Positions 33,833 to 43,152 of a stretch of DNA of 64,000 nt are shown here, in pieces. The first letter of the stretch is position 1; each line of letters begins with the position of its first letter. The DNA comes from Corynebacterium tuberculostearicum SK141. Its GTDB lineage: Bacteria > Actinomycetota > Actinomycetes > Mycobacteriales > Mycobacteriaceae. The stretch covers positions 62,001 to 126,000 of the forward strand of contig NZ_ACVP01000003.1 in NCBI RefSeq assembly GCF_000175635.1, in the 5' to 3' direction. Under the pieces are notes generated by a model. The model was given only the letters and a program-made list of their open reading frames with translations. It searched no databases and was not told the origin of the DNA. A program made the position numbers and the translations under genes.

Positions 33833-35155
33833 ATGCTACGCCGCAAATTCCTCGCCCTGGCCTCCACGGCCGCTTCTGCCACCGCTCTCGCCGCTTGTGC
33901 CGGCACCTCGTCCACCAACCCTCAGGGCGGCAACGACAAGGGCGGCGACGGTGAAGTCACCGAACTGACCTGGTGGTCCAACCACCCGGGCACCTCCAAG
34001 GACATTGAGAAGGAGATCATCTCCCGCTTTGAAAAGGAAAACCCGGACATCAAGGTCAACCTCGTTGACGCCGGCAAGAACTACGAAGAAGCGGCACAGA
34101 AGTTCAACGCCGCACTCACCGGCCAGGACCTGCCGGACATCGTGGTGCTGTCTGACGTCTGGTGGTACAACTTTGCCATCAACGGCCAGATCGCCAATGT
34201 GGACGACCTTGCCAAGGAAGCAGACATCGACCTGTCCACCTACGTGCAGCCGCTCTACGAGGACTACAACTACGACGGCGGCCACTTTGCCCTCCCCTTC
34301 GCCCGCTCCACGCCGCTGTTCTTCTACAACAAGGACGCGTGGAAGAAGGCCGGCCTACCAGACCGTGGCCCCAAGTCCTGGGATGAGATGGATGAGTGGT
34401 CTAAGAAGCTGGCCGAGGCCGATTCCAAAATGAAGCCTTTTGGCTGGGGCGATGCCGTGGACTACCTGGGCTGGATCTTCCAGGGCCCGCTGTGGTCCAA
34501 GGGTGGCGCCTACTCCGATGAGTGGGACCTGAAGTTCACCGATGACAAGACCATCAAGGCCGTCGAGTGGCTCAAGGACATCACGGATGAGAAGAACGGT
34601 TACTCCTACGTGGGCAATGACATGGCCATGGAGTTCGGCACCGGCCGCGCCGCCGCCACCGTCCTGTCCACCGGCGACCTGGCGGGTCTGACCGATACCG
34701 CCAAGTTCGAGCTCGGCACCGCCTTCTTGCCTAACCCGACTGGCGACGGCGCCTGCCCCACCGGTGGTGCCGGCCTGGCCATCCCGGCTGGTATCAGCAA
34801 GAACCGCCAGCTGGCCGCTATCAAACTCATTGACTTCATCACCAATGAGGAAAACACCTGCTACTGGTCCCAGAACGTGGGCTACATGCCGGTGCGCTCC
34901 ACCGCGGTGGACAACGAGGACCAGAAGAAGTTCATGAAGGACAACCCGAACTTCGAAACCGCTATCAAGCAGCTGCCGGAGACCCGCCCGCAGGATAATG
35001 CCCGCGTCTTCCTGCCCGGCGCGGACCAGGAAATCGGCGGTGCCTTTGAAAAGATCGTCACCAACCGCGATGACGTGACCAAGGTGCTGACCGATCTGCA
35101 GAAGACCCTGCAGTCCATTTATGACAACCAGGTCAAGACCGTCATCAATAAGTAG
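33833..35155 (+). CDS. ugpB: ABC transporter substrate-binding lipoprotein, UgpB-like
   Basis: A 440-residue extracellular binding protein. The signal peptide ends in a lipobox ALAAC with the lipid-anchored Cys near residue 22. The mature part has the ELTWWSNHPG opening of family-1 solute-binding proteins and aromatic residues such as VWWYNFAING that could line a ligand pocket. It is third in the operon after ugpE (81-nt gap), with AAGGAG before the ATG. Strong codon bias suggests high expression, as is usual for binding proteins. Confidence 0.87.
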   Translation: MLRRKFLALASTAASATALAACAGTSSTNPQGGNDKGGDGEVTELTWWSNHPGTSKDIEKEIISRFEKENPDIKVNLVDAGKNYEEAAQKFNAALTGQDLPDIVVLSDVWWYNFAINGQIANVDDLAKEADIDLSTYVQPLYEDYNYDGGHFALPFARSTPLFFYNKDAWKKAGLPDRGPKSWDEMDEWSKKLAEADSKMKPFGWGDAVDYLGWIFQGPLWSKGGAYSDEWDLKFTDDKTIKAVEWLKDITDEKNGYSYVGNDMAMEFGTGRAAATVLSTGDLAGLTDTAKFELGTAFLPNPTGDGACPTGGAGLAIPAGISKNRQLAAIKLIDFITNEENTCYWSQNVGYMPVRSTAVDNEDQKKFMKDNPNFETAIKQLPETRPQDNARVFLPGADQEIGGAFEKIVTNRDDVTKVLTDLQKTLQSIYDNQVKTVINK

Positions 35156-35202
35156 GCTCTCGCAGCCACTCCCCTTCCCCCACTAGTTTCTGAAAGGTAA
35201 CC

Positions 35203-36324
35203 ATGGCTACTGTCACCTTCGATGGCGCAAGCCGCATCTACTCCAAGGACGCGGAACGCCCCGCCGTTGACCGCCTCAACCTGGATATTGCCGATGGCGA
35301 ATTCTTGGTCCTCGTTGGCCCATCCGGCTGCGGCAAGTCCACCAGCCTGCGCATGCTGGCAGGTCTTGAGCCCACCGACCGCGGCTCCATCCGCATCGGC
35401 GGCAAGGATGTCACCGGGGTCAGCCCATCGGACCGCGACGTGGCCATGGTCTTTCAGAACTATGCCCTCTACCCCAATATGTCCGTGGCGCAGAATATGT
35501 CCTTCGCGCTAGAAAACCGCAAGGTCCCCAAGGACGAGATTCAATCACGCGTGCACGAGGCGGCGAAGATCCTGCAGATGGAAGACCTGTTGGACCGCAA
35601 GCCGGCCAACCTCTCCGGCGGCCAGCGCCAGCGCGTGGCCATGGGCCGCGCCATCGTCCGAGAACCGGCCGTATTCTGCATGGACGAGCCGCTGTCCAAC
35701 CTGGATGCCAAGTTGCGCGTTTCCACCCGCGCGCAGATCTCTAACCTGCAGCGCCGCCTTGGTACCACCACCGTATATGTCACCCACGACCAGACCGAGG
35801 CGATGACCATGGGTGACCGCGTCGCCGTTCTCAATGCCGGAGTCTTGCAGCAGGTGGATACCACCCGCACCATTTATGACCGCCCGCAGAACGTCTTCGT
35901 CGCCGGTTTCATTGGCTCCCCGGCGATGAATATCTATGACCTCACCCATAACTCCTCTGAGCTCACCATCGGCTCTACCCGCATCAATCTGGCCAACTAC
36001 AACTTTGAGGGCGTGGAGACCGTTACCGTGGGCATCCGCCCGGAAGACTGGCAGCTAAGCGATACCGGCAACGGCGGGGCAAAGTTCACCGTCGCGCACG
36101 TCGAGGAGCTGGGCAACCAGACCTATGTCTATGGCGAGCTTAACGACGCCGCCGGCAACAGCTCCACCGACGGCGTCCTCAAATCCTCGACCCGGATGGG
36201 CGGCCAGACCGGCATCCTGGTTGATGCCCGCGGCCGCTATGCGGTGGGCGATACTTTCTACGTTTCCCCCGACCCAGACCGCGTGCATTTGTTTAGCACC
36301 ACCACTGGGCAGCGATTGAACTAG
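35203..36324 (+). CDS. ugpC: ABC transporter ATP-binding protein, UgpC/MsiK-like
   Basis: A 373-residue ATPase of the sugar-import (MalK/UgpC) type. Walker A GPSGCGKST near residue 40, the signature LSGGQRQRVAMGRA near 135, Walker B CMDEPLSNLDAKLR and the switch YVTHDQTEAMT are all intact. The C-terminal regulatory OB-type domain follows from about residue 240. It closes the ugp operon, though such ATPases can also serve other sugar importers. Confidence 0.9.
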   Translation: MATVTFDGASRIYSKDAERPAVDRLNLDIADGEFLVLVGPSGCGKSTSLRMLAGLEPTDRGSIRIGGKDVTGVSPSDRDVAMVFQNYALYPNMSVAQNMSFALENRKVPKDEIQSRVHEAAKILQMEDLLDRKPANLSGGQRQRVAMGRAIVREPAVFCMDEPLSNLDAKLRVSTRAQISNLQRRLGTTTVYVTHDQTEAMTMGDRVAVLNAGVLQQVDTTRTIYDRPQNVFVAGFIGSPAMNIYDLTHNSSELTIGSTRINLANYNFEGVETVTVGIRPEDWQLSDTGNGGAKFTVAHVEELGNQTYVYGELNDAAGNSSTDGVLKSSTRMGGQTGILVDARGRYAVGDTFYVSPDPDRVHLFSTTTGQRLN

Positions 36325-36351
36325 AAGGCGGTAAAGAGGCAGTAAGTTCCT

Positions 36352-36390
36352 CAGTTTCTTATTTTTCCCTTTGCAGACAATAAGAAACTG
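36352..36390. other. 12-bp inverted repeat after ugpC
   Basis: CAGTTTCTTATT (36352-36363) and AATAAGAAACTG (36379-36390) are perfect complements with a 15-nt loop containing a T-run. It may be an operator for the downstream protease gene or a weak terminator for the ugp operon; no T-run follows the right arm on the plus strand. Confidence 0.5.
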
Positions 36391-36500
36391 ATATATGCTC
36401 GCACGCATAAGAGACCCGCATAATACCGTTTACCACGGATATTGCTGGGAAACATGCACTCTGCGAACCTTAAAATCAACCGAAAGGTAACTCACTGCCT

Positions 36501-37118
36501 ATGCCTTCTTTCAAGAAGCTTTCTGCCGCCACCCTGGCCGCTTCCGCCATCCTTGGCACCGTCGCCGCACCGGCCGCTAGCGCTAAGAGCGACCCAGTTC
36601 GCTCCCTCATCTCCCCGAGCACCTGCAAGACCATCACCAAGCTGGCTAACGATGGCAAGCCGGTCCCGGATCCCTCCATCCTCCACGATGAGGACTCCGT
36701 AAAGCCCTACTTCCAGGACGGCGTACTGGAGTACAAGGTGGTCGGCGACTTCCCGTACCGCAAGCAGCTGGATGCCGCGGTAGCCGAGTGGAACAAGGCT
36801 CTCAAGGGCAAGGCTTCCCTGAAGGAAGTAAAGCCTTCCGAGGCTGACGATGACACCGTCGCCATCATCTACAAGCCGGACCCAAATGGCTACGTCCAGG
36901 GCGCCGCCTACCCGGATCACAAGATGGTCTTCATCAAGATTCCTAATGCCCAGTACCCAGAGGCAGTCCAGGGCACCATCGCCCACGAGCTGGGCCACAT
37001 GATGGGCGCAGGTCACTCTTGCGCCGGCGCGCTCATGGCCGGCGCTAACCAGAACCCCATCTCCTACCACGTGACCCCGCTGGATGCGGCGGCTATCATC
37101 CAGGGCCAGTTCGACTAA
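36501..37118 (+). CDS. Secreted metzincin-type zinc metalloprotease
   Basis: A 205-residue exported protein. A Sec signal (residues 1-28, ending ASA) is followed by a domain whose zinc motif is the complete metzincin form HELGHMMGAGH near residue 162. A Met-turn-like ALMAGA follows about ten residues later. Size and motif recall snapalysin/matrixin-like enzymes. Two cysteines (STCKTI and HSCAGA) could form a disulfide. Codon bias is strong, as for the other secreted proteins in this window. The target is unknown. Confidence 0.85.
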   Translation: MPSFKKLSAATLAASAILGTVAAPAASAKSDPVRSLISPSTCKTITKLANDGKPVPDPSILHDEDSVKPYFQDGVLEYKVVGDFPYRKQLDAAVAEWNKALKGKASLKEVKPSEADDDTVAIIYKPDPNGYVQGAAYPDHKMVFIKIPNAQYPEAVQGTIAHELGHMMGAGHSCAGALMAGANQNPISYHVTPLDAAAIIQGQFD

Positions 37119-37131
37119 ACTGCCTGCCCCT

Positions 37132-37164
37132 CCCCTAGGCCCAGTACGGTGCCTAGGGGATTTT
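37132..37164 (+). terminator. Terminator after the metalloprotease gene
   Basis: Arms CCCCTAGGC (37132-37140) and GCCTAGGGG (37151-37159) followed by ATTTTT. Confidence 0.85.
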
Positions 37165-37284
37165 TCTGTCTTCACCCGGCTACGTGTTGGGTAGGTCGCA
37201 TTTAGCCGATTGCTTTAGGCAGCGCACAGGACCACTGCTAACGTTTCCATTATTCAAAGGTTTGCAAAGGAAAAGGAACTCTCT

Positions 37285-38679
37285 ATGGAAACATGGGAAC
37301 CTACACTATCCACCGGCCCGCTGCTGGGCATTGCGGTGGCCGCCATCGCCGTAATTTTGGTGCTGGTCATCTATTTCAAGCTCCACGCCTTCCTCACGCT
37401 ACTGGTGGTCTCGGCGCTCACGGCGCTCGCTGCGGGCATTCCGCTCGAAGGCATCGTGCCCACCATGACAGAAAGCTTTAGCTCCACTCTGGGCTCGGTG
37501 GCACTGCTCGTAGGCTTGGGCGCCATGATCGGCCGGTTGGTGGAAGCCTCCGGTGGCGCCAAATCGCTTGCCGACGCCATGGTTCACCGCTTCGGCGAAT
37601 CCAAGGCGCCCCTTGCACTCGGCCTGGCTTCGCTGATTATGGGCTTTCCCATCTTCTTCGACGCCGGCCTGATTGTGATGCTTCCGGTTATCTTCGCCGT
37701 TGCCCGCCGCTTGGACGGTCCGGTCCTAGCGTTTGGTCTGCCGGCCGCCGGCGCGTTTTCTGTCATGCACGTCTACCTGCCGCCGCACCCAGGTCCTGTG
37801 GCGGCGAGCGAGTTCTACGGCGCTGACCTCGGCCTCGTTCTGCTCGTCGGCCTGCTGCTTGCGCTTCCTACCTGGTATATCTCCGGCTACCGCTTCGGCC
37901 TGCTTTCCGGCAAGAAATTCCCCCTCAAAGTTACTGATGCCATCGCCGGCCCGGTGCTTTCTGAGGAAGAACAGCCGCTTAAGCCGGCCTCTGCCCCAAC
38001 GGTGATTTGCCTCCTGCTCATCCCGATGGTCCTCATCTTCTTCAACACCGGCCTCAATGCCCTGGCGTCCTATGGCACCATCGATGCCGACGCCGCGTGG
38101 GTACGGTTCTTTGTCATGCTCGGCCAGACTCCTATCGCACTGCTCATCACGGTGCTGGTCGCGCTCGTGGTCCTGGGCCTGCGCCGCGGCGTGGACAAGA
38201 CCGCGCTGGAAAAGCTCATTGATTCCTCGCTTGGCCCCATCTGTTCCGTCGTTCTCATCACCGGTGCCGGCGGCATGTTCGGCGGCGTTCTGCGCACTTC
38301 CGGCATTGGCGACGCCCTGGCCGATTCGCTTTCCGGCCTCGGCATCCCCGTTATCCTTGCCTGCTACCTCATCGCAGTGGCGCTGCGCCTAGCCCAAGGT
38401 TCGGCCACCGTGGCGCTAACCACAGCCGCCGCCCTCATGGTTCCCGCCGTGGAAGCCGGCGGATTCAATGAGCTGCAGCTCGCCCTCATCGTCGTGGCCA
38501 CCGCCGCCGGTTCCGTCTTCGGCTCTCACGTCAACGACTCCGGCTTCTGGCTCGTCGGCCGCCTGATGGGCATGGATACGGTCACCACCCTGAAGACCTG
38601 GACGGTCAACCAAATTCTGATTTCCGTCATCGGCTTTGCCTTGGTCTTGGTGCTCTACGCAGTAGCAGCGCTCTTTTAG
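37285..38679 (+). CDS. gntP: Gluconate:H+ symporter, GntP family
   Basis: A 464-residue membrane permease with about twelve to fourteen hydrophobic segments. GntP-family features are the long N-terminal hydrophobic hairpin, LVGLGAMIGRLVEASGGA, FFDAGLIVMLPVIFAVAR and the C-terminal FGSHVNDSGFWLVGR. It imports gluconate, which GntK then phosphorylates. The convergent gntK gene supports the assignment. The stop codons overlap by 4 nt. Confidence 0.93.
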   Translation: METWEPTLSTGPLLGIAVAAIAVILVLVIYFKLHAFLTLLVVSALTALAAGIPLEGIVPTMTESFSSTLGSVALLVGLGAMIGRLVEASGGAKSLADAMVHRFGESKAPLALGLASLIMGFPIFFDAGLIVMLPVIFAVARRLDGPVLAFGLPAAGAFSVMHVYLPPHPGPVAASEFYGADLGLVLLVGLLLALPTWYISGYRFGLLSGKKFPLKVTDAIAGPVLSEEEQPLKPASAPTVICLLLIPMVLIFFNTGLNALASYGTIDADAAWVRFFVMLGQTPIALLITVLVALVVLGLRRGVDKTALEKLIDSSLGPICSVVLITGAGGMFGGVLRTSGIGDALADSLSGLGIPVILACYLIAVALRLAQGSATVALTTAAALMVPAVEAGGFNELQLALIVVATAAGSVFGSHVNDSGFWLVGRLMGMDTVTTLKTWTVNQILISVIGFALVLVLYAVAALF

Positions 38680-39185
38680 GCACCAGCCTTAATCCAAGCA
38701 GCAGCCTCTTGGGCAATCTCCTCGACTGGCCGCGTCACCTCAAAGACGCGGCCAGTTTCGTCTTCTTCCAGCGGCTCCAAGGTATCGAACTGCGACTGCA
38801 AGAGCGACGCCGGCATAAAGTGCCCCGACCGGTGCTGCATCCGCTCATGCAGCACATCAAAGTCACCGTGCACATGAACGAACGCCACGGCTGGGCAGTA
38901 CTCGCGAATCAAATCCCGGTACTTCCGCTTCAGCGCGCTGCACCCCACCATTGCACCTTCTGGCCTATCCGCCAGCCACTGACCAATCTGCTTCAACCAC
39001 GGCTCCCGGTCCGCATCATTGAGCGGTGTACCCGCAGCCATCTTGTCGATATTGGCCTGCGGGTGCATATCGTCGCCATCGCGGTACTCCAGACCTATCA
39101 ACGGCGACAGCGCCTCCCCCACCGTTGTCTTTCCCGAGCCGGATACTCCCATCACTACGATGTGGCGGAAACAGTGCTGGTCCAT
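38676..39185 (-). CDS. gntK: Gluconokinase
   Basis: A 169-residue kinase converting gluconate to 6-phosphogluconate. The P-loop is VMGVSGSGKTTVG, followed by RDGDDMHPQANIDKM and the family motif GCSALKRKYRD near residue 95. The ATG at 39185 has AAGGAG about 6 nt upstream; the longer frame to 39338 is not needed. It faces gntP, so uptake and phosphorylation are encoded on opposite strands. Confidence 0.95.
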   Translation of the reverse strand: MDQHCFRHIVVMGVSGSGKTTVGEALSPLIGLEYRDGDDMHPQANIDKMAAGTPLNDADREPWLKQIGQWLADRPEGAMVGCSALKRKYRDLIREYCPAVAFVHVHGDFDVLHERMQHRSGHFMPASLLQSQFDTLEPLEEDETGRVFEVTRPVEEIAQEAAAWIKAGA

Positions 39186-39320
39186 GGTGGCTCCTTGGGT
39201 TGGGGTTCTTCCCCTCGAGTTTATCCTCCTGAGGTTCCCAATTGAGATGCGCCCATCCCCTGTGAATCGTTCTCCTACTATTATGAGAACGCCCCTGCTT
39301 TGACTTCTAAGGATGCTTTG

Positions 39321-41903
39321 ATGAGTAACCGACAGCAATCTTTTTCCTGGAGAACCGTTCTTCCCGTCGTCTTAGAAACGATGCGGGGTACGTCAGAGGT
39401 CGCTTACCCTGAACTCTTTGAACACGTTCAAGAAATTGCTGAAGCGGACTTTCCAGGACAAGCTCACCGCCAGCTCAAAAGCCGATCAGTTGTGGAAGAC
39501 CGAACCCGATGGGCGGTGTTCTACGCAAGGAAAATAGGGTTTGTCAGTTCCTCTAAGCCGGGATCCTTTTCCTTGACCGCCGAAGGCGCCAATTGGCTTG
39601 CTTCCAACCCATACCCTTTAGAAAAACATCAGATCCGAGAAATCGACGAGCTTATTTCTAAGGCGTATAAGCAGCGAGAAGTCGATTCGGGCCCACAAGA
39701 AGAACTTCCTGAAGAATCTAGTGCGGATTTTTTCTGGGTACTTCGCGCGGGCCGTAATGGTGAACGCGAAAAACAAGCTCTGGAGTCCAACTTAGGCATC
39801 CCAGGTATGGACTACGGCCCGGAGGTGAATAAGCAAAATACCTTGGACTCTATCAAGGCTGCGATGGTGCGAGAGCACCCAGATCTCAAAGCACAAACAT
39901 CCACAAGCTACGCTTCTCAACTCAACCGGTTTAAAAACCAAATGCAGGTAGGCGACCTGGTTCTGATGCCGAGCAAGTTGCACAAAGGGCGAGTTTATTT
40001 TGGCTACGTCTCCGGCGATTACGAGTACCGCCCTCATGAGCCGAAAGAAATGCGGCACGTCCGACCGATCAACTGGTCAAGCGATTTCTTCAATCGCGAT
40101 GACCTAGGAATAGACCTCCAACGATCTCTAACTTCACTGCTTACTATCTGCCAGGTTTCACGCAATCATGCTTACGACCGAGTAGAATCCGTCATCCAAG
40201 GCATGGGAGATCCTGAATTTTCCTCTGAGACTCCATTGTCACCGTCGTTTGACTGGCCGGAGTTTTTCGAAGAACTCGCCACCAAGCTACTCGCATTCAA
40301 AAATAACCGCGCGGAGCTACTCGAAAAGCTAAAAGAGACCGCTGAAATCTCAGGACGCCCGCTCCGGTTCAAGCACCTATGGAATTGGCACATAGATGAT
40401 AAAGAAGTGCCCGCTACTGATATGGATCCTTTTACCATCCTCGGCGTTGCTAACCGGCAAATTTCGGCATCTAATAAGGTGGCAATTTGCCAAGCCTTTA
40501 AAACCGTCTTCGGAATTGAAGCCCCAGCACCAACGGATTTTTCGGGACTGCCCCAACTCAACAACTTACGCTCGTGCTTTGCTACGAAGCCGTCAGATGT
40601 TATTAATCTAGATTTTTGGGAGAATAGCTGGAGTCTTTTCGCTTCGGCCCTCGCGGTGAGCCAATCAGATACGCCCGAAAATCGAGCTCAGTTTATACAC
40701 GATTTCGACGTGATGACCAAAGACCGCCAGATCACGGCATACACCATGGCATTGTTCTGGGCACGTCCCCGGTATTTCCTCACTTTCGATTCGGTCATCA
40801 CCAAGTATCTTGCCCAAGACTCCGCGCTTGGAATCAATATTCAGAAAAATGTTTCGACGGGTAAAGATTATTTGCTTACGCTCGATGAAATCCGAGACTG
40901 GCTTACTACCGCCGAGATCGAACCGGCTAATTTTCCGAGATTGTCATATGAAGCTTGGGGTTTTAACCAAGAACCAACGGATGCTACTGCCCAAACCGTA
41001 GAGTCCTCGTCGGAAGAAGACCTGTATACCATTTCCGGACTTATCGAAGACGGCTGCTTTATCTCAAAAGACTATATCGAACTAATGCTGGAACGCCTGA
41101 AGGAGAAGAAGAACCTAATTCTCCAAGGCCCACCAGGTACAGGCAAGACTTGGCTTGCTCGCCGCTTAGCTTATGTCTTGTGTAAATCAGATGCGGAAGA
41201 TGTCGTCACCTCCGTTCAATTCCATCCATCTACGTCTTATGAGGACTTCGTTCAGGGCTTTCGCCCCAGCAGTAATGGAAAGCTGGAATTGAAAGATGGA
41301 CCGTTTCTCCAAGCTGTGGAAAAGGCTAAAGAGGACTCCAATCCACACGTAGTAGTGATTGAAGAGATTAACCGCGGCAATCCCGCGCAAATTTTTGGCG
41401 AGATGCTCACCCTCTTAGAAGCTGACAAGAGAAATCCAGAAAATGCACTCACCACGCTATATAGCCAGGAAGGGGAAGCAGTTTTCTTACCTGATAACTT
41501 CTTTGTTATCGGTACGATGAACCAGGCAGACCGATCCCTCGCCATGGTAGATATGGCTTTACGACGCAGGTTTGCCTTCATAAATCTCGAACCGCAGTTG
41601 GGTTCTACTTGGCGAAATTTCTGTGTTGCCCAACGTAACCGCAATGACCAAGCTCTCAGTGAAATCGCGCGAAGAATCGAAGAGGTTAATCAATTAATTC
41701 GAGACGATTTCAATCTCGGTGATGACTACCTAATCGGACACAGCTTTGTTACTCCACGCCGAAAGCTAGCAGACAGTTCTTTCGATGCAACTATGGAATG
41801 GTTTAACCAGGTAGTAGCCTCGGATCTCAAGCCGCTCATAGGAGAGTACTGGTTCGACAATCCTGCGAAGCGAGAGCAGGCTCTCAATGTCCTCATCGGC
41901 TAA
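39321..41903 (+). CDS. mcrB: McrB-type AAA+ GTPase of a type IV restriction system
   Basis: An 860-residue protein. The N-terminal ~125 residues look like a winged-helix Mrr_N-type module. Residues about 135-250 (FFWVLRAGRNGEREKQALE, GDLVLMPSKLHKGRVYFGYV) resemble a PUA/EVE-like modified-base reader. The AAA+ motor follows with LQGPPGTGKTWLARRL near residue 600, EEINRGNPAQIFGE and NQADRSLAMVDMALRRRF. McrB translocates DNA on modified recognition sites and recruits McrC. AAGGA lies 8 nt before the ATG at 39321. The gene is AT-richer than its neighbours, suggesting transfer. Confidence 0.88.
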   Translation: MSNRQQSFSWRTVLPVVLETMRGTSEVAYPELFEHVQEIAEADFPGQAHRQLKSRSVVEDRTRWAVFYARKIGFVSSSKPGSFSLTAEGANWLASNPYPLEKHQIREIDELISKAYKQREVDSGPQEELPEESSADFFWVLRAGRNGEREKQALESNLGIPGMDYGPEVNKQNTLDSIKAAMVREHPDLKAQTSTSYASQLNRFKNQMQVGDLVLMPSKLHKGRVYFGYVSGDYEYRPHEPKEMRHVRPINWSSDFFNRDDLGIDLQRSLTSLLTICQVSRNHAYDRVESVIQGMGDPEFSSETPLSPSFDWPEFFEELATKLLAFKNNRAELLEKLKETAEISGRPLRFKHLWNWHIDDKEVPATDMDPFTILGVANRQISASNKVAICQAFKTVFGIEAPAPTDFSGLPQLNNLRSCFATKPSDVINLDFWENSWSLFASALAVSQSDTPENRAQFIHDFDVMTKDRQITAYTMALFWARPRYFLTFDSVITKYLAQDSALGINIQKNVSTGKDYLLTLDEIRDWLTTAEIEPANFPRLSYEAWGFNQEPTDATAQTVESSSEEDLYTISGLIEDGCFISKDYIELMLERLKEKKNLILQGPPGTGKTWLARRLAYVLCKSDAEDVVTSVQFHPSTSYEDFVQGFRPSSNGKLELKDGPFLQAVEKAKEDSNPHVVVIEEINRGNPAQIFGEMLTLLEADKRNPENALTTLYSQEGEAVFLPDNFFVIGTMNQADRSLAMVDMALRRRFAFINLEPQLGSTWRNFCVAQRNRNDQALSEIARRIEEVNQLIRDDFNLGDDYLIGHSFVTPRRKLADSSFDATMEWFNQVVASDLKPLIGEYWFDNPAKREQALNVLIG

Positions 41904-43008
41904 TTCGCTACAACCGGAAGACATATACGTTCCTATCCGTAGTGTATGGATGCTCCAGTTATACGCCTCGCAGTCTTTCGTTGATGGGCATATATCTAAT
42001 TCCGCGGTGGAAGACGCAAGCGTTGAGCTTCCAGAGCTCATTGGAACAATGCTGTGTGACGCTGTAGAAAAGCGTTTCCGGAGAGAATTAAGCATCGGAT
42101 TTACGCTGACCGAACGAAATATAACTCGGGTGCGAGGCCGAATTAACATGTACGAAACTGCCCGCCGCCAACTCCTTGAGAAGGGGCTTATTGCCTGTGA
42201 GTTCAATGAGCTCACCATCAACAGCGAAGTTAACCAATTCCTTCGATACGCCCTCGAATACGCAGCGCAACTACTGTCCAGCGTGGACAGTGACGCCAGT
42301 GCCCGACGGTGTAAGGTGCTTTCTCAAAGGCTTTCTCAAATGGGAATTTCCGAACCAAAGTCGACGGTATTTCCTCACTCCAAGCTATCCCCTGCAGACA
42401 AGAAACCAGTTGCCGTAGCTAGATTGCTTTTAGAATTTGCCGTCCCCACGCGCGGGGACGATGCCCTTTCTCAGTTCAGCAGAAAGCACTTCACGCAGCA
42501 CGAGATCCGCAAGCTTTTCGAAAAAGCTCTATTTGGTCTGTTCCAACACCATCTCTGCCCTTTAGGTTGGAAAGTAAGTAGCGGCGAATGGCTGTACTGG
42601 AATGCTCAACAGGTGCCCAAAGAATTACCGAGCATGCAAACGGATATCATTTTGCAATCACCAGTAGGTGAAATTTCCGTTATCGATGCCAAGTTCACGC
42701 ATATGCTCATTGAGAACCGAGTAGGAAACGAATCCTTAAAAAGCCCGCACCTTTATCAGCTTTACGCTTACTTACGCAGCCAAGAAACTCTCGGCGAAGA
42801 ATGGAAAACCGCTAAGGGCATCATGCTCTATGCTTCTTCGGGCCGAAACCAACAGGATGAGACGATCTCATTCCTTCTCGACGGACACCCTGTAGCTTTC
42901 GCTAGCGTCGGTCTCGAGACCTCAATTCGCGAGTTTCGCCAGAAAGTGCTTCATCTTGTGGCCCCGAATCTCGAATTTCCCCAGAAAGAACCTCACGATA
43001 TTCCTTAA
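41887..43008 (+). CDS. mcrC: McrC-type endonuclease subunit
   Basis: A 373-residue McrBC 5-methylcytosine restriction component. The N-terminal half contacts McrB; the C-terminal PD-(D/E)xK nuclease is visible as MQTDIILQS and then SVIDAKFT near residue 255. The start overlaps the mcrB end by 17 nt, so the two are translationally linked. Together they would cut modified foreign DNA. No modification methyltransferase is nearby, as expected for type IV. Confidence 0.88.
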   Translation: MSSSANSLQPEDIYVPIRSVWMLQLYASQSFVDGHISNSAVEDASVELPELIGTMLCDAVEKRFRRELSIGFTLTERNITRVRGRINMYETARRQLLEKGLIACEFNELTINSEVNQFLRYALEYAAQLLSSVDSDASARRCKVLSQRLSQMGISEPKSTVFPHSKLSPADKKPVAVARLLLEFAVPTRGDDALSQFSRKHFTQHEIRKLFEKALFGLFQHHLCPLGWKVSSGEWLYWNAQQVPKELPSMQTDIILQSPVGEISVIDAKFTHMLIENRVGNESLKSPHLYQLYAYLRSQETLGEEWKTAKGIMLYASSGRNQQDETISFLLDGHPVAFASVGLETSIREFRQKVLHLVAPNLEFPQKEPHDIP

Positions 43009-43152
43009 AGAATCTCCAAGGTACGCAAGCCTAGAAGAGGTGAAACATAAGGGCCAAAGCAGCCACGTTGCCTCCTCTAACTGGTGGTTCAAGGGCGATA
43101 ACGTGGCTGAAAGTTGGGTTCCCACGCAGCGGGGGCGCGGCAAAGATGTGAC

